NCBI GenBank assembly: GCA_002440145.1
Contig: DJRS01000081.1
Location: 1 to 26,859, forward strand
Reading direction: 5' to 3'
DNA length: 26,859 bases
From: Verrucomicrobia bacterium UBA6354
GTDB taxonomy: Bacteria; Verrucomicrobiota; Kiritimatiellia; RFP12; UBA1067
Every line of letters starts with the position of its first letter. Position 1 is the stretch's first letter. This document shows positions 16,513-24,140 of this stretch, piece by piece. Both the position numbers and the translations under genes were made by a program. A model generated the notes under the pieces. The model saw only the letters and a program-made list of their open reading frames with translations, did no database searches and was not told the DNA's origin.

Positions 16513-16536
16513 TCGTCCCGCGCAATATGCTATAAT
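16508..16536 (+). promoter_or_regulatory. Promoter of the XylR-type regulator gene
   Basis: TTGCGT (16508-16513), 17 bp, TATAAT (16531-16536) preceded by TGC. Only 6 bp separate the -10 from ATG 16543, so the mRNA should be leaderless; no Shine-Dalgarno site precedes the ATG. Confidence 0.75.
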
Positions 16537-16542
16537 GTCCGC

Positions 16543-17673
16543 ATGAAAACGATCTTGTATGTCAAGAGCAGCGACAGACCGCCCTCCATACTCAAGAACA
16601 AGGGATTCCTGCGCGGCGCGCACCTGTACGGCTGGCAGGTCCAGTCCGTCACGCTCCCCGGCGCGAAAGCGCCGGAACTCGCGGAACTCGTCGCCTTCTG
16701 GAAGGCGGACGCCGTCGTCTGCGACTGCGGCGGATTCTCCACGCCCCCCGACCCGCGCGAAACCGGCGACTGCCCGGCGGTCTGGATATCCTGCCGCCCC
16801 GCGGCAAAAGGGAAAAAAACCTTCACCATAAACGACGACTCCGCCCGCACGGCGGACGAGGCGGCCAAGGAACTTCTTCAGACCGACCGCACCGATTGCG
16901 CGTTCGTGCACTTTCCCCGGACGCGCGCCTGGTCGAAAGAACGCGCCGCGCGGTTCGAGCAGGTCGTCCGGATGCACGGCTGCGGCTTCCATGCGTTCGC
17001 GGCGGACGACGCCATCGACGTCCAGGCTTGGGTGCGCCGCCTGCGCAAATGGATCCGCGCCTTGCCGCGCCCGTGCGGAATCTTCGCCGCGAACGACGTG
17101 GTCTCCAACCATGTGCGCGGCATTTGCGCGGCGGAGAACCTGAGAATCCCGGAGGACGTCGCCATCGTCGGCGTGGACAACGACGAATCCATCTGCGAAG
17201 CCGCCCGTCCGCGCCTCTCCAGCGTGCTCGCCGACAACGAAAGGATGGGCTTTCTCGCCGCGCGCGTCCTCGCCGCGCGCTTCCGCAGTCCGCGGATGAA
17301 ACCCGTCCAGCGCACGGTGCCGCCCCTGATGGTCGTGCGGCGCGAATCGACGCGTCCGCGCAGGCAGACCGACGAGCGTATCGTCAACGCGCTGGAACTC
17401 ATCCGCGAAAAGGCGTGCGAAGGCCTGCGCGCGCGCGACGTGCTGAACGCGCTGGAAGGCTCGCGGCGGAAGGCCGAAATGCATTTTCGCGAAGCGACGG
17501 GCCACTCGGTCCTGGAGGAGATCCAGCGCGTGCGCATGGAACGCGCGCAGGAATTGCTCTGCGACCGGACGCGCCCCGTCAAAGTCGTCGCCCAGATGTG
17601 CGGCTACGCCTCCGAACCCGCCTTCCGCCGCGTCTACTGCGCGCACTACGGCGCCCTGCCCAAGCGGCGGTAA
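16543..17673 (+). CDS. XylR-type transcription regulator (LacI-like sensor + AraC HTH)
   Basis: 376 residues. Residues 1 to about 265 resemble the periplasmic-binding-protein-like sensor of LacI/XylR proteins (GIFAANDVVSNHVRGICAAE, IPEDVAIVGVDNDESICE, RLSSVLADNERMGFLAA). Residues about 285-376 are an AraC-type double HTH (RARDVLNALEGSRRKAEMHF, then ATGHSVLEEIQRVRMERAQ, then VKVVAQMCGYASEPAFRRVY). Such proteins bind a sugar in the sensor and activate catabolic operons. It is divergent from the SDR operon with 161 bp between. The shared 36-bp element lies in that gap and again before the hydrolase operon, giving a simple two-operon regulon with autoregulation; the inducer is unknown. Confidence 0.88.
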   Translation: MKTILYVKSSDRPPSILKNKGFLRGAHLYGWQVQSVTLPGAKAPELAELVAFWKADAVVCDCGGFSTPPDPRETGDCPAVWISCRPAAKGKKTFTINDDSARTADEAAKELLQTDRTDCAFVHFPRTRAWSKERAARFEQVVRMHGCGFHAFAADDAIDVQAWVRRLRKWIRALPRPCGIFAANDVVSNHVRGICAAENLRIPEDVAIVGVDNDESICEAARPRLSSVLADNERMGFLAARVLAARFRSPRMKPVQRTVPPLMVVRRESTRPRRQTDERIVNALELIREKACEGLRARDVLNALEGSRRKAEMHFREATGHSVLEEIQRVRMERAQELLCDRTRPVKVVAQMCGYASEPAFRRVYCAHYGALPKRR

Positions 17674-17702
17674 ACGCGCCGGCAAGCCCGTCCCTGTCGG
17701 TC

Positions 17703-17725
17703 GGACAGCTCCGTCGAGCCTGTCC
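17703..17725 (+). terminator. Hairpin after the regulator gene, possible terminator
   Basis: GGACAGCTC, loop CGTC, GAG-C-CTGTCC forms a compact stem about 30 bp after the regulator stop. It lacks a T-run, so it may be only a weak or Rho-assisted terminator. Confidence 0.35.
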
Positions 17726-17843
17726 AAAGAGGCGATCAAACGGCTTGAACACCCGCCCCGAATTGGTCAATGGAGGGGTTTGTCCGTCTCTCTTCCTGTG
17801 CGGAAACCGTCCTTTTTCGGGCGGCAAGCAACCTGCCGAATAC

Positions 17844-17998
17844 AAAACACCCGGGTGTTTTGATATGAAAGACCCGGGTGTTTGATGGCGAAACACCGGG
17901 TGTTTGATGGTGAAACACCCGGGTGTTTTGGCGTCAAACACCCGGGTGATTTGGGGGCAAATACCCGGGTGTTTTGATATGAAAGACCCGGGTGTTTC
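17844..17998. repeat. Array of seven 16-bp palindromes, 23-bp period
   Basis: AAACACCCGGGTGTTT or close variants recur seven times, with CCCGGG cores at 17850, 17873, 17896 (one C lost), 17918, 17941, 17964 and 17987. Spacing is 23 bp except where the deletion makes it 22. Spacers of 7 nt differ (TGATATG, GATGGCG, GATGGTG, TGGCGTC, TGGGGGC, TGATATG). A 35-bp stretch covering units 1-2 recurs exactly at units 6-7. Neighbouring arms can also pair across a spacer to make hairpins with 7-nt loops. It lies between the ends of two convergent genes. No long unique spacers, so not CRISPR. Open frames reading through it (KHPGV/NTRVF/TPGCF repeats) are by-products. Confidence 0.9.
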
Positions 17999-18220
17999 AG
18001 CATCATGAGATTGCCGGATAGATTCGACCGGGTAGTCCCCGCCGTCCCAGGAGGGCGCCCAAAGAATGCAGGCAAGAGACTCGAACGCTCTGTTCAAGCC
18101 TCTCGCCGAGGCTCGGGAGACGCCTTAAAGGCGTCGTTCAAGCCAATCTGCCGCGGACGCATGGGCGGTCTCCATGCGGGGGCGCGCGGACAGGAAGAGG
18201 AACTCTCGCCCACCCCCCAA
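17999..18220. other. Gene-free stretch with small palindromes
   Basis: No gene is supported between the palindrome array and the argS terminator. It holds AGCCTC-TCGCC-GAGGCT (18097-18113), GACGCCTTAAAGGCGTC (18119-18135), and the octamer TTCAAGCC twice, 44 bp apart (18093 and 18137). Short frames here have no ribosome site or recognisable protein. Confidence 0.5.
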
Positions 18221-18257
18221 ACAAAACGGCCTCCCCCGATCGTGCGGGGAAGGCCGT
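18221..18257 (-). terminator. Rho-independent terminator of the ugd-argS operon
   Basis: On the minus strand ACGGCCTTCCCC and GGGGAGGCCGT form a strong stem followed by TTTGTTTG, 22 bp after the argS stop. Confidence 0.85.
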
Positions 18258-18279
18258 CCGTTCCATCTGAGACCGGGCG

Positions 18280-19947
18280 CTAGATGTGCCGGGGCGTCTC
18301 GATGCCCAGAAGGCCAAGGCCCGTCTTCAAGACTTCGCCGAACAACGCGACAAGGCGCAGACGCGCTTGCCGCACGGCTTCGGCGCTTTTCAGAATAGGC
18401 GAATTCTGGTAAAAGCTCGAATAAAGCTGGGCGGTCTGGAAAAGATAGTCAGCCAGCACGCTCGGCTTGTAGGCGTCCGCCGCGCGCCGCACGGCCCCCG
18501 GGAACTCCAGAAGCTGCAACGCCAGGCGTTTTTCGGCCGGTTCCGTCACGTGGAACGCCCCGCCCGCCGCGGCGCCCGCGCCGGCCTTGTCCAGGAGCGA
18601 GCAGACGCGCGCATAGGCGTACTGCAGGTAGGGTCCGCTGTTGCCCTCGAGAGCCAGCGCCTTGTCCCAGCTGAAGTCGATATCCGTGATCGGGTCGTGG
18701 GAGAGGTCCGAATACTTCACCGCGCCATAGCCGATCGCTTCCGCCAAGGCTTCGTCGCCGCCCCGGTCTTTCACGATGTCGAAAGCGCGGCGTTTCGCCT
18801 CCGACAAGAGGTCGTCGAGCTTGATCAGATTGCCTTCGCGGGTCGAAATGGCCTTGCCCTGGTAGCTCATGAGGCCGAACGGCACGTGGACGAGCTGCAC
18901 ATCCGTGTACCCCATCTTGCGCGCGATGTCGAACCACTGCTTGAAATGGAGCTGCTGGCGGGCGTCCGTCACGTAGATGATGCGTTCGGGATGGTATTCC
19001 GCCACGCGGGAGGCCACGCACGCCAGGTCGCTCGTCGTGTAGTTGTAGCCGCCGTCGGACTTGCGGACGATGGCGACGCCGAGTTTTTCCTTCTCGAGAT
19101 TCACGACGAGCGCACCTTCGGACTCGACGGCCAGCCCCATCTTCTGGAGCTTTTCGACCACACCGGGCATCATCGGATTGTAGTAGGATTCGCCGCGGTA
19201 GGTGTCGAACTTGACCCCGAGTTTCGCGTACATGCGGTTGAATTCGCCGATGGAAATGTCGATAAAACGCTTCCAGAGCGCGAGATTGGCGGGGTCGCCC
19301 TGCTGGAGTTTGACGAGTTCCGCGCGGCAGGCGTCCTTCCAGGCGCCGTCCGCCTCCTTCGCCTTCGCCGCGGAAAGAACGTAGCACTTCTCGAGGTTCG
19401 CGACCGTCAGGTTCGCGCGCTCTTCGTCCGTCAGCAATTCCCGGTAGCCCTTGATGAGGATGCCGAACTGCGTCCCCCAGTCCCCCAGATGGTTGTCGGC
19501 GACGACCCGGTAGCCCAGCGCGCGGAAGATGCGGTCCAGCGCATTGCCGATGACCGTCGAGCGGATGTGGCCGATGTGCATTTGCTTGGCGGCGTTCGGC
19601 GAGGAATAGTCGATGACGACCGTCTTGCCCACGCCCGTCTGGGGGATGCCGCACTTCGGGAGCGCGGCAAACGATTCCAGCGCCGAATCGAGCCACTCCC
19701 CCGAAACGGTCAGGTTGAGGAAGCCCGGGCCGGCTATCTCCGTCTTCAACGCGGAGGGGATGTGCGCCGCGACCTTCTCCGCCACGTCCCGGGGCTTCAT
19801 CTTGAACTTCTTCGCGAGTTTCAGCGCGTCGTTGCACTGATAGTCGCCGAACCGCGGATCCGTCGCCGGGACGACCTTTACAAAACCGAAATCCTCGCCC
19901 GGGAAAGCCTGCGCAAACGCCGCGCGGATACACTCATTCAAATCCAT
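18280..19947 (-). CDS. argS: Arginyl-tRNA synthetase
   Basis: 555 residues, usual length for bacterial ArgRS; it charges tRNA-Arg with arginine in the cytoplasm. The N-terminal tRNA-recognition domain has PRFGDYQCN (31-39). The class I signature is SSPNAAKQMHIGHIRSTVIG with HIGH at 124-127, followed by NHLGDWGTQFG. VPFGLMSYQGKAISTREG contains the region that replaces KMSKS in this family, and the C-terminal helical anticodon domain ends SSFYQNSPIL...GLLGIETPRHI. ATG 19947 follows the ugd stop by 14 bp with GAAGGTGG between, so it is cotranscribed with ugd. Confidence 0.97.
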   Translation of the reverse strand: MDLNECIRAAFAQAFPGEDFGFVKVVPATDPRFGDYQCNDALKLAKKFKMKPRDVAEKVAAHIPSALKTEIAGPGFLNLTVSGEWLDSALESFAALPKCGIPQTGVGKTVVIDYSSPNAAKQMHIGHIRSTVIGNALDRIFRALGYRVVADNHLGDWGTQFGILIKGYRELLTDEERANLTVANLEKCYVLSAAKAKEADGAWKDACRAELVKLQQGDPANLALWKRFIDISIGEFNRMYAKLGVKFDTYRGESYYNPMMPGVVEKLQKMGLAVESEGALVVNLEKEKLGVAIVRKSDGGYNYTTSDLACVASRVAEYHPERIIYVTDARQQLHFKQWFDIARKMGYTDVQLVHVPFGLMSYQGKAISTREGNLIKLDDLLSEAKRRAFDIVKDRGGDEALAEAIGYGAVKYSDLSHDPITDIDFSWDKALALEGNSGPYLQYAYARVCSLLDKAGAGAAAGGAFHVTEPAEKRLALQLLEFPGAVRRAADAYKPSVLADYLFQTAQLYSSFYQNSPILKSAEAVRQARLRLVALFGEVLKTGLGLLGIETPRHI

Positions 19948-19961
19948 TCTGACCCACCTTC

Positions 19962-21341
19962 TTATTTGCCGACATTCAAGACCTTGAAGCCGATTTCTTC
20001 CAGTTTGCCGCGGTCGAGGCAGTTGCGCGTATCGTAGACGAGCGCGGGCTTGCGCATGGAATCGTAGAGCCCCTGCCAGTCGAGCTGCGGATATTGCTTC
20101 CAGTCCGTCATCAGCAGAATGGCGTCCGCGTCCACCGCCGCGGCGTAGGGATCCTCCTCGAAAACGAGCGCGTCAGGCGCCTGGCGCGCCGCCTCTTCGG
20201 CCAGATCGGCCAGATCGCGCCGCGCGTTCGCAAGCGCCTTCGGGTCGGTGATCGCGAGCCGCACGTGTTCCTCGCGCAAGAGCCGCACGACCGTCCCCGC
20301 CGGCGTTTCGCGCGTGTCGCCGGTGTCCGCCTTGAACGCGAAGCCGAAGACGGCGATTTTCTTGTTCGCGAGCGTGTTGAACATCGCCTTGAAGAGACGC
20401 GACACGATGCGCTCCTGCTGGTGGTCGTTCATCACGATGACCTGCGACCAGTAGTCCGCCGCGGTGTGGAGGCCGAACGTCTCGCAGAGATAGACGAGAT
20501 TGAGCACGTCCTTCTTGAAGCAGCTGCCGCCGAAACCCGGACCTGCCTTCAGGAATTTCGGCCCGATGCGGTGGTCCGCCCCCATGACCTTCGCGACTTC
20601 GTCCACGTCAGCCCCCGTCGCCTCGCAAAGCCCGGCGATCGCGTTGATGGAGGAAACGCGCTGGGCGAGGAAGGCGTTGGCCGCCAGTTTCGTGAGCTCC
20701 GCGCTCCAGACGTTCGTCGTCAGGATCTTCTCCCGCGGAACCCACGCGGCATACACGTCCACAAGCGCCGCGACGGCCTCCTTGCCCGCCGGGGTCTCGG
20801 GCCCGCCCACGAGCACGCGGTCCGGCTCCAGCAGATCCTTGATCGCCGTGCCTTCGGCCAGGAATTCCGGATTGGAGAGGACGGTGAAGACATGTTCGGC
20901 ATGGTCGTTCAGGATCGCGTCCATCGCCGCGGCCGTGCGCACGGGGAGCGTCGACTTCTCGACGATGATCTTGTCGCCCTTGGCGAAGGACTTTATTTCG
21001 CGCGCGGTGGCCTCCCAGTACTGCAGGTCGCTCGCGCGTCCCTTGCCGCGTCCGAACATCTTCGTCGGGGTGTTCACGCCCACGAAGACGATGTCGCACG
21101 CCTTCACCGCCGCGGCGATGTCCGTCGTGAAGAAAAGATTCTTTCCGCGAACCTCGCGGACCACATCCACAAGACCGGGCTCGTAGATCGGCAAGGCGAA
21201 ATCGGGCGAATTCCACGCCGCGATGCGCCGGGCATCGATATCCACGACCATGACCTTCCGGTCCGGATTCATCTTCGCGACGACCGCCATGGTGGGACCG
21301 CCTATGTACCCCGCCCCGATGCAGACAATATCTCTATTCAT
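19962..21341 (-). CDS. ugd: UDP-glucose 6-dehydrogenase, eukaryote-like type
   Basis: 459 residues; oxidises UDP-glucose to UDP-glucuronate with NAD+ for polysaccharide precursors. Start ATG 21341 (MNRDIVCIGAGYIGGPT) is chosen because the -10 lies 7 bp upstream; the upstream ATG at 21347 is within the expected promoter-start region. Rossmann loop GAGYIGGPT (9-17), AWNSP, LPIYEPGL, SVNTPTK-like VNTPTKMFGRGKGRASDL, SNPEFLAEGTAI, WVPREKILTTNVWSAEL, NAFLAQR, and GFGGSCFKKDVLN with catalytic Cys274 (Cys276 in human UGDH). Many of these stretches are near-identical to the animal enzyme as I remember it rather than the shorter bacterial Ugd form. Cotranscribed with argS. Confidence 0.95.
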   Translation of the reverse strand: MNRDIVCIGAGYIGGPTMAVVAKMNPDRKVMVVDIDARRIAAWNSPDFALPIYEPGLVDVVREVRGKNLFFTTDIAAAVKACDIVFVGVNTPTKMFGRGKGRASDLQYWEATAREIKSFAKGDKIIVEKSTLPVRTAAAMDAILNDHAEHVFTVLSNPEFLAEGTAIKDLLEPDRVLVGGPETPAGKEAVAALVDVYAAWVPREKILTTNVWSAELTKLAANAFLAQRVSSINAIAGLCEATGADVDEVAKVMGADHRIGPKFLKAGPGFGGSCFKKDVLNLVYLCETFGLHTAADYWSQVIVMNDHQQERIVSRLFKAMFNTLANKKIAVFGFAFKADTGDTRETPAGTVVRLLREEHVRLAITDPKALANARRDLADLAEEAARQAPDALVFEEDPYAAAVDADAILLMTDWKQYPQLDWQGLYDSMRKPALVYDTRNCLDRGKLEEIGFKVLNVGK

Positions 21342-21348
21342 GCGCATT

Positions 21349-21376
21349 ATTATACCATAATCGGGCGAACATGCAA
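21349..21376 (-). promoter_or_regulatory. Promoter of ugd-argS
   Basis: TTGCAT (21376-21371), 16 bp, TATAAT (21354-21349) preceded by TGG. Seven bp separate the -10 from ATG 21341, predicting a leaderless mRNA. Confidence 0.75.
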
Positions 21377-21571
21377 AACGGCGCATCACGGAAAAAGCGC
21401 ATCGAAAAGCGTATCCTGTCGCAAGACACCCGGTACAGGTCGTTCCGAGGGGTGGAGAGCGAGGGTCAAAAAGGGGAAGGAACGGCCGAGAAAGCGGAAG
21501 GCAAGAGCCCGCAAGAACCGCCCCTGGGGGGCAGTACCCCGTCTAGGCGCGGTCTGAAACGCCCCTTGCAC

Positions 21572-21603
21572 TTGCGGAACCGCCCAAACCCCTGTTTCCG
21601 CAA
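21572..21603 (-). terminator. Hairpin after queH, possible weak terminator
   Basis: TTGCGGAA and TTCCGCAA form an 8-bp stem with a 16-nt loop just after the queH stop. No T-run follows, so termination here is uncertain. The rest of 21377-21571 shows no gene or RNA that I recognise. Confidence 0.35.
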
Positions 21604-21614
21604 TGACGGTCTTT

Positions 21615-22184
21615 TCAACCTCTACGCGAGAACTCGCATCCGCAATAGCCCTGGCGGTAGAGCCCGAGTTCCGCGGCGCGCTTGACGGACAACTTGAATC
21701 CTTCCTTCTTCTTGAAGTCCTCTTTCAGGAGGACCGGCGCGAACGCGGCGGAACCTCCGCACGTCTTTGTCGCCGAGCACCAGGCCGCATCCTCGCCCGC
21801 GGCGAATACGCGCGCACTTGGCTTGTGGGGGCTGACGGTAAGCGATGTCGCGACAGCGTCAAAGCCATGTTCCGCGGCATAGGCGAAGGTCCGCGTCAAG
21901 CTGAACCGGAAACAGCGGTCGCACCGGCGCCCCTTCTCGGGTTCGCCCTCAAATCCGACGGCGACATCCGCCAGCCAGCGCGCATGATCGTACGGGTCGG
22001 TCAGAAGCGGCACGCCATCCGCCGCGGCCAACGTCCGCGCCGCCGCTTCGCGCCGCGCAAATTCCTCCGCCGTGTCGATATTCGAGTTGGAAAAGAAAAG
22101 CGCGACCGAATGGCCTTGTCCCTTCAAGCGCGGCACGCAGGCGCTGGCACACGGTCCGCAACAGGCATGGAGGAGCACTCTCAC
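21615..22184 (-). CDS. queH: Epoxyqueuosine reductase QueH
   Basis: 189 residues. QueH (DUF208) carries out the last step of queuosine synthesis, reducing epoxyqueuosine in tRNA to queuosine; it is unrelated to QueG. Start GTG 22184 (VRVLLHACCGPCASACVPRL) overlaps the panB stop as GTGA. Visible family cysteines are HACCGPC (Cys8, Cys9, Cys12), RRCDRCFRF in the middle, and the C-terminal GLYRQGYCGCEFS; these bind the Fe-S cluster and metal in characterised members. SLTVSPHK is also typical. The link to panB is through coupling and not through a shared pathway. Confidence 0.93.
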   Translation of the reverse strand: MRVLLHACCGPCASACVPRLKGQGHSVALFFSNSNIDTAEEFARREAAARTLAAADGVPLLTDPYDHARWLADVAVGFEGEPEKGRRCDRCFRFSLTRTFAYAAEHGFDAVATSLTVSPHKPSARVFAAGEDAAWCSATKTCGGSAAFAPVLLKEDFKKKEGFKLSVKRAAELGLYRQGYCGCEFSRRG

Positions 22185-22960
22185 CTGGAGGGGAACGTCC
22201 CGTCCGCCACGTCTTTCACATAGGCGGCAAAAGCGCCACGCACCGTTTCGGCAAGGCGGGCATACTGTTTCACGAAGGACGGGACCTGCCCGTTCAATCC
22301 AAGGAGGTCGTGCATGACGAGCCATTGGGCGTCGCAGACGGGCCCTGCGCCGATGCCGACCGTGACCGCCGGAACCGCCGCGGTGATTTCCGCCGCCAAA
22401 TCGGAAGGGACGCACTCCAGCGTGACGGCGAACGCCCCGGCTTCCACGACGGCCTGCGCATCTTTGTATATGCGCGCAGCCTCTTCGCGTGTCTTGCCCT
22501 GTTTCTTGAATCCGCCGTAGAGATTGACGCTTTGCGGACACAGGCCGACATGCCCCATCACGGGGATTCCGGCGGACACAAGCCGTTTGACGAGCGATGC
22601 GCAGGGGGCGCCGCCCTCGAGTTTCACCGCATCCGCACCGGCTTTCAGGCAGGCCACAGCGTTTTCAACCGCCTTGTCCTCGCCGCACTGGTAGCTGCCG
22701 AACGGCAGATCGGCGACGACAAGCGCATCCTTCGCGCCGCGCACGACGGCGGCTGTCGCCCGAAGCGTATCGTCGATCGTCACCGGCAGGGTCGTCCCGT
22801 AGCCCAGCACGTTGTTGCCCATCGAGTCCCCGACCAGGATCATCGGAACGCCCGCCTCGTCCGCCAGCCGCGCGAACGCGGCGTCGTAGGCCGTCACGCA
22901 CCCCAGCTTCCGCCGTCCTTTTGTCGCGCAAACCGCCGCGATATTCCATTTCTTCGCCAT
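22181..22960 (-). CDS. panB: 3-methyl-2-oxobutanoate hydroxymethyltransferase (ketopantoate synthase)
   Basis: 259 residues, normal length. Transfers a hydroxymethyl group from methylene-tetrahydrofolate to alpha-ketoisovalerate, the first step of pantothenate and CoA synthesis. Motifs: TAYDAAFARLADEAGV, ILVGDSMGNNVLGYGTTLPVT with metal-ligand Asp, VVADLPFGSYQ, DAVKLEGG, GIPVMGHVGLCPQSVN, LECVPSDLA with the catalytic-region Glu, and GIGAGPVCDAQ. It follows obg by 12 bp with GAGGAGA in the gap and overlaps queH by 4 bp. No panC or panD in the window. Confidence 0.96.
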   Translation of the reverse strand: MAKKWNIAAVCATKGRRKLGCVTAYDAAFARLADEAGVPMILVGDSMGNNVLGYGTTLPVTIDDTLRATAAVVRGAKDALVVADLPFGSYQCGEDKAVENAVACLKAGADAVKLEGGAPCASLVKRLVSAGIPVMGHVGLCPQSVNLYGGFKKQGKTREEAARIYKDAQAVVEAGAFAVTLECVPSDLAAEITAAVPAVTVGIGAGPVCDAQWLVMHDLLGLNGQVPSFVKQYARLAETVRGAFAAYVKDVADGTFPSR

Positions 22961-22972
22961 CTTCGCGTCTCC

Positions 22973-24130
22973 TCAGTGTATGTTGCCGCGGCTCGGATGG
23001 CTCTTCGCCTTCGGCTTCTCCAATTTCAGGAACGTCGCGAATTTGAGCGCCTCCGCCGGAATCTCGTCGCCCGTCGTGTCGGGCATGTCCTTGAGGTCGG
23101 GGGCCTGCGCGTGGGTATGGTGGAAGCGCGTCTCGGGCTTCACAATGCCGCGCAGGGCCGCCTTGAACGCCTCAAGCCCCGTGTGCGTCCGGCAGGAGAC
23201 CGCCAACGGCTCGACACCCGTCTCCGCGATGAAGCGCGGCAGATTCTCCTGCGCCGCCGCCTCGTCCATCTTGTTGGCGACGACCAGCGCGGGCCGGCCG
23301 GCCAGTTCGACCGAGTAGTCCGAAATCTCCTTTTTGAGGACCTCGTAGTCCCGCCAGGGTTCGCGACCGTCGGTCCCGGCCATGTCGATGACGTAGACGA
23401 GCGCTTTCGAGCGCTCCAGATGGCGCAGGAAGGCCAGCCCCAGCCCCACGCCTTTCGCCGCACCCTCGATGATCCCCGGCACGTCGGCCATGCGCACCTT
23501 GGCATAGTCGTCGTAGACGACCGTCCCCACCATGGGATTGATCGTCGTGAACGGGTAGCTCGCGATCTTCGGCGTCGCCGCGGAAAGAACGGACAAAAGG
23601 GAACTCTTGCCGGCATTGGGGAAACCGAGCAGCCCCGCATCGGCGATCGTCTTCAGCTCCAGGCGCAACCGCTTCTCTTCCGGCTCGCCGCCGGGCGTAT
23701 GTTCCGTCGGCGCCTGGTTGACGGCCGTCTTGAAATGCACGTTCCCGTAGCCGCCCGCGCCGCCTTTCGCGACGACGACCGACTGCCCCGGTTCGGTGAT
23801 GTCGGCCACCAGAAGCCCGGTCTCCGCGTCGTAGACCTCCGTCCCGAGCGGGACCGGCACGACAAGATCTTTTCCGCGCTTGCCGTACATCTTCTGCCCC
23901 TTGCCGCCCTCGCCGTCCTGCGCGTAGCATTTGGGGTCGTAATACAGATTCAAAAGCGAGTTGATATGCTCCGACGCCTTGAAGACGACGTCGCCGCCAC
24001 GTCCGCCGTCGCCGCCGTCCGGTCCGCCAAACGCCACGAGCGCTTCGCGGCGCATGGACATGGCGCCGTCGCCTCCACGCCCCGAACGGACCTGGACCTC
24101 TACCTGATCTATAAACGTTTTCGCCTTCAT
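22973..24130 (-). CDS. obgE: Obg family GTPase (CgtA)
   Basis: 385 residues. Ribosome-associated GTPase acting in large-subunit assembly and stress response. Start ATG 24130 (MKAKTFIDQVEVQVRSG) is chosen because the promoter lies just upstream; the longer frame to 24202 would start upstream of it. The glycine-rich Obg fold is residues 1 to about 160 (GRGGDGAMSMRREALVAFGG, GGDGGRGGDVVF, GGAGGYGN). G domain: GFPNAGKSS (G1), PFTTINP, DVPGIIEGA (G3), NKMDE (G4), SCRTHTG (G5). The short tail has no OCT domain. First gene of obg-panB-queH. Confidence 0.96.
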   Translation of the reverse strand: MKAKTFIDQVEVQVRSGRGGDGAMSMRREALVAFGGPDGGDGGRGGDVVFKASEHINSLLNLYYDPKCYAQDGEGGKGQKMYGKRGKDLVVPVPLGTEVYDAETGLLVADITEPGQSVVVAKGGAGGYGNVHFKTAVNQAPTEHTPGGEPEEKRLRLELKTIADAGLLGFPNAGKSSLLSVLSAATPKIASYPFTTINPMVGTVVYDDYAKVRMADVPGIIEGAAKGVGLGLAFLRHLERSKALVYVIDMAGTDGREPWRDYEVLKKEISDYSVELAGRPALVVANKMDEAAAQENLPRFIAETGVEPLAVSCRTHTGLEAFKAALRGIVKPETRFHHTHAQAPDLKDMPDTTGDEIPAEALKFATFLKLEKPKAKSHPSRGNIH

Positions 24131-24140
24131 AGTGGAGGAT

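Noticed and set aside
16450..17739. 429-codon minus-strand frame opposite the regulator gene
   Set aside because: The plus-strand frame has clear sensor and AraC HTH motifs and a promoter; the antisense frame has neither.
17844..17998. Possible CRISPR array
   Set aside because: Spacers are only 7 nt and partly repeated, the repeat is fully palindromic, and no cas gene is present.
17579..18097. Minus-strand frame with KHPGV/NTRVF/TPGCF repeats that could look like a repeat protein
   Set aside because: The repeat period is 23 bp, not a multiple of 3, so the peptide repeats are a by-product of the DNA palindromes; no ribosome site or promoter.
18079..18105. Possible tRNA T-arm (GTTCGAGTC on the minus strand)
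   Set aside because: The flanking bases do not form a T-stem, and no acceptor or anticodon arm can be drawn.
21371..21685. 104-codon plus-strand frame between ugd and queH
   Set aside because: No ribosome site or motif; Lys/Arg-rich low-information sequence overlapping the queH end.
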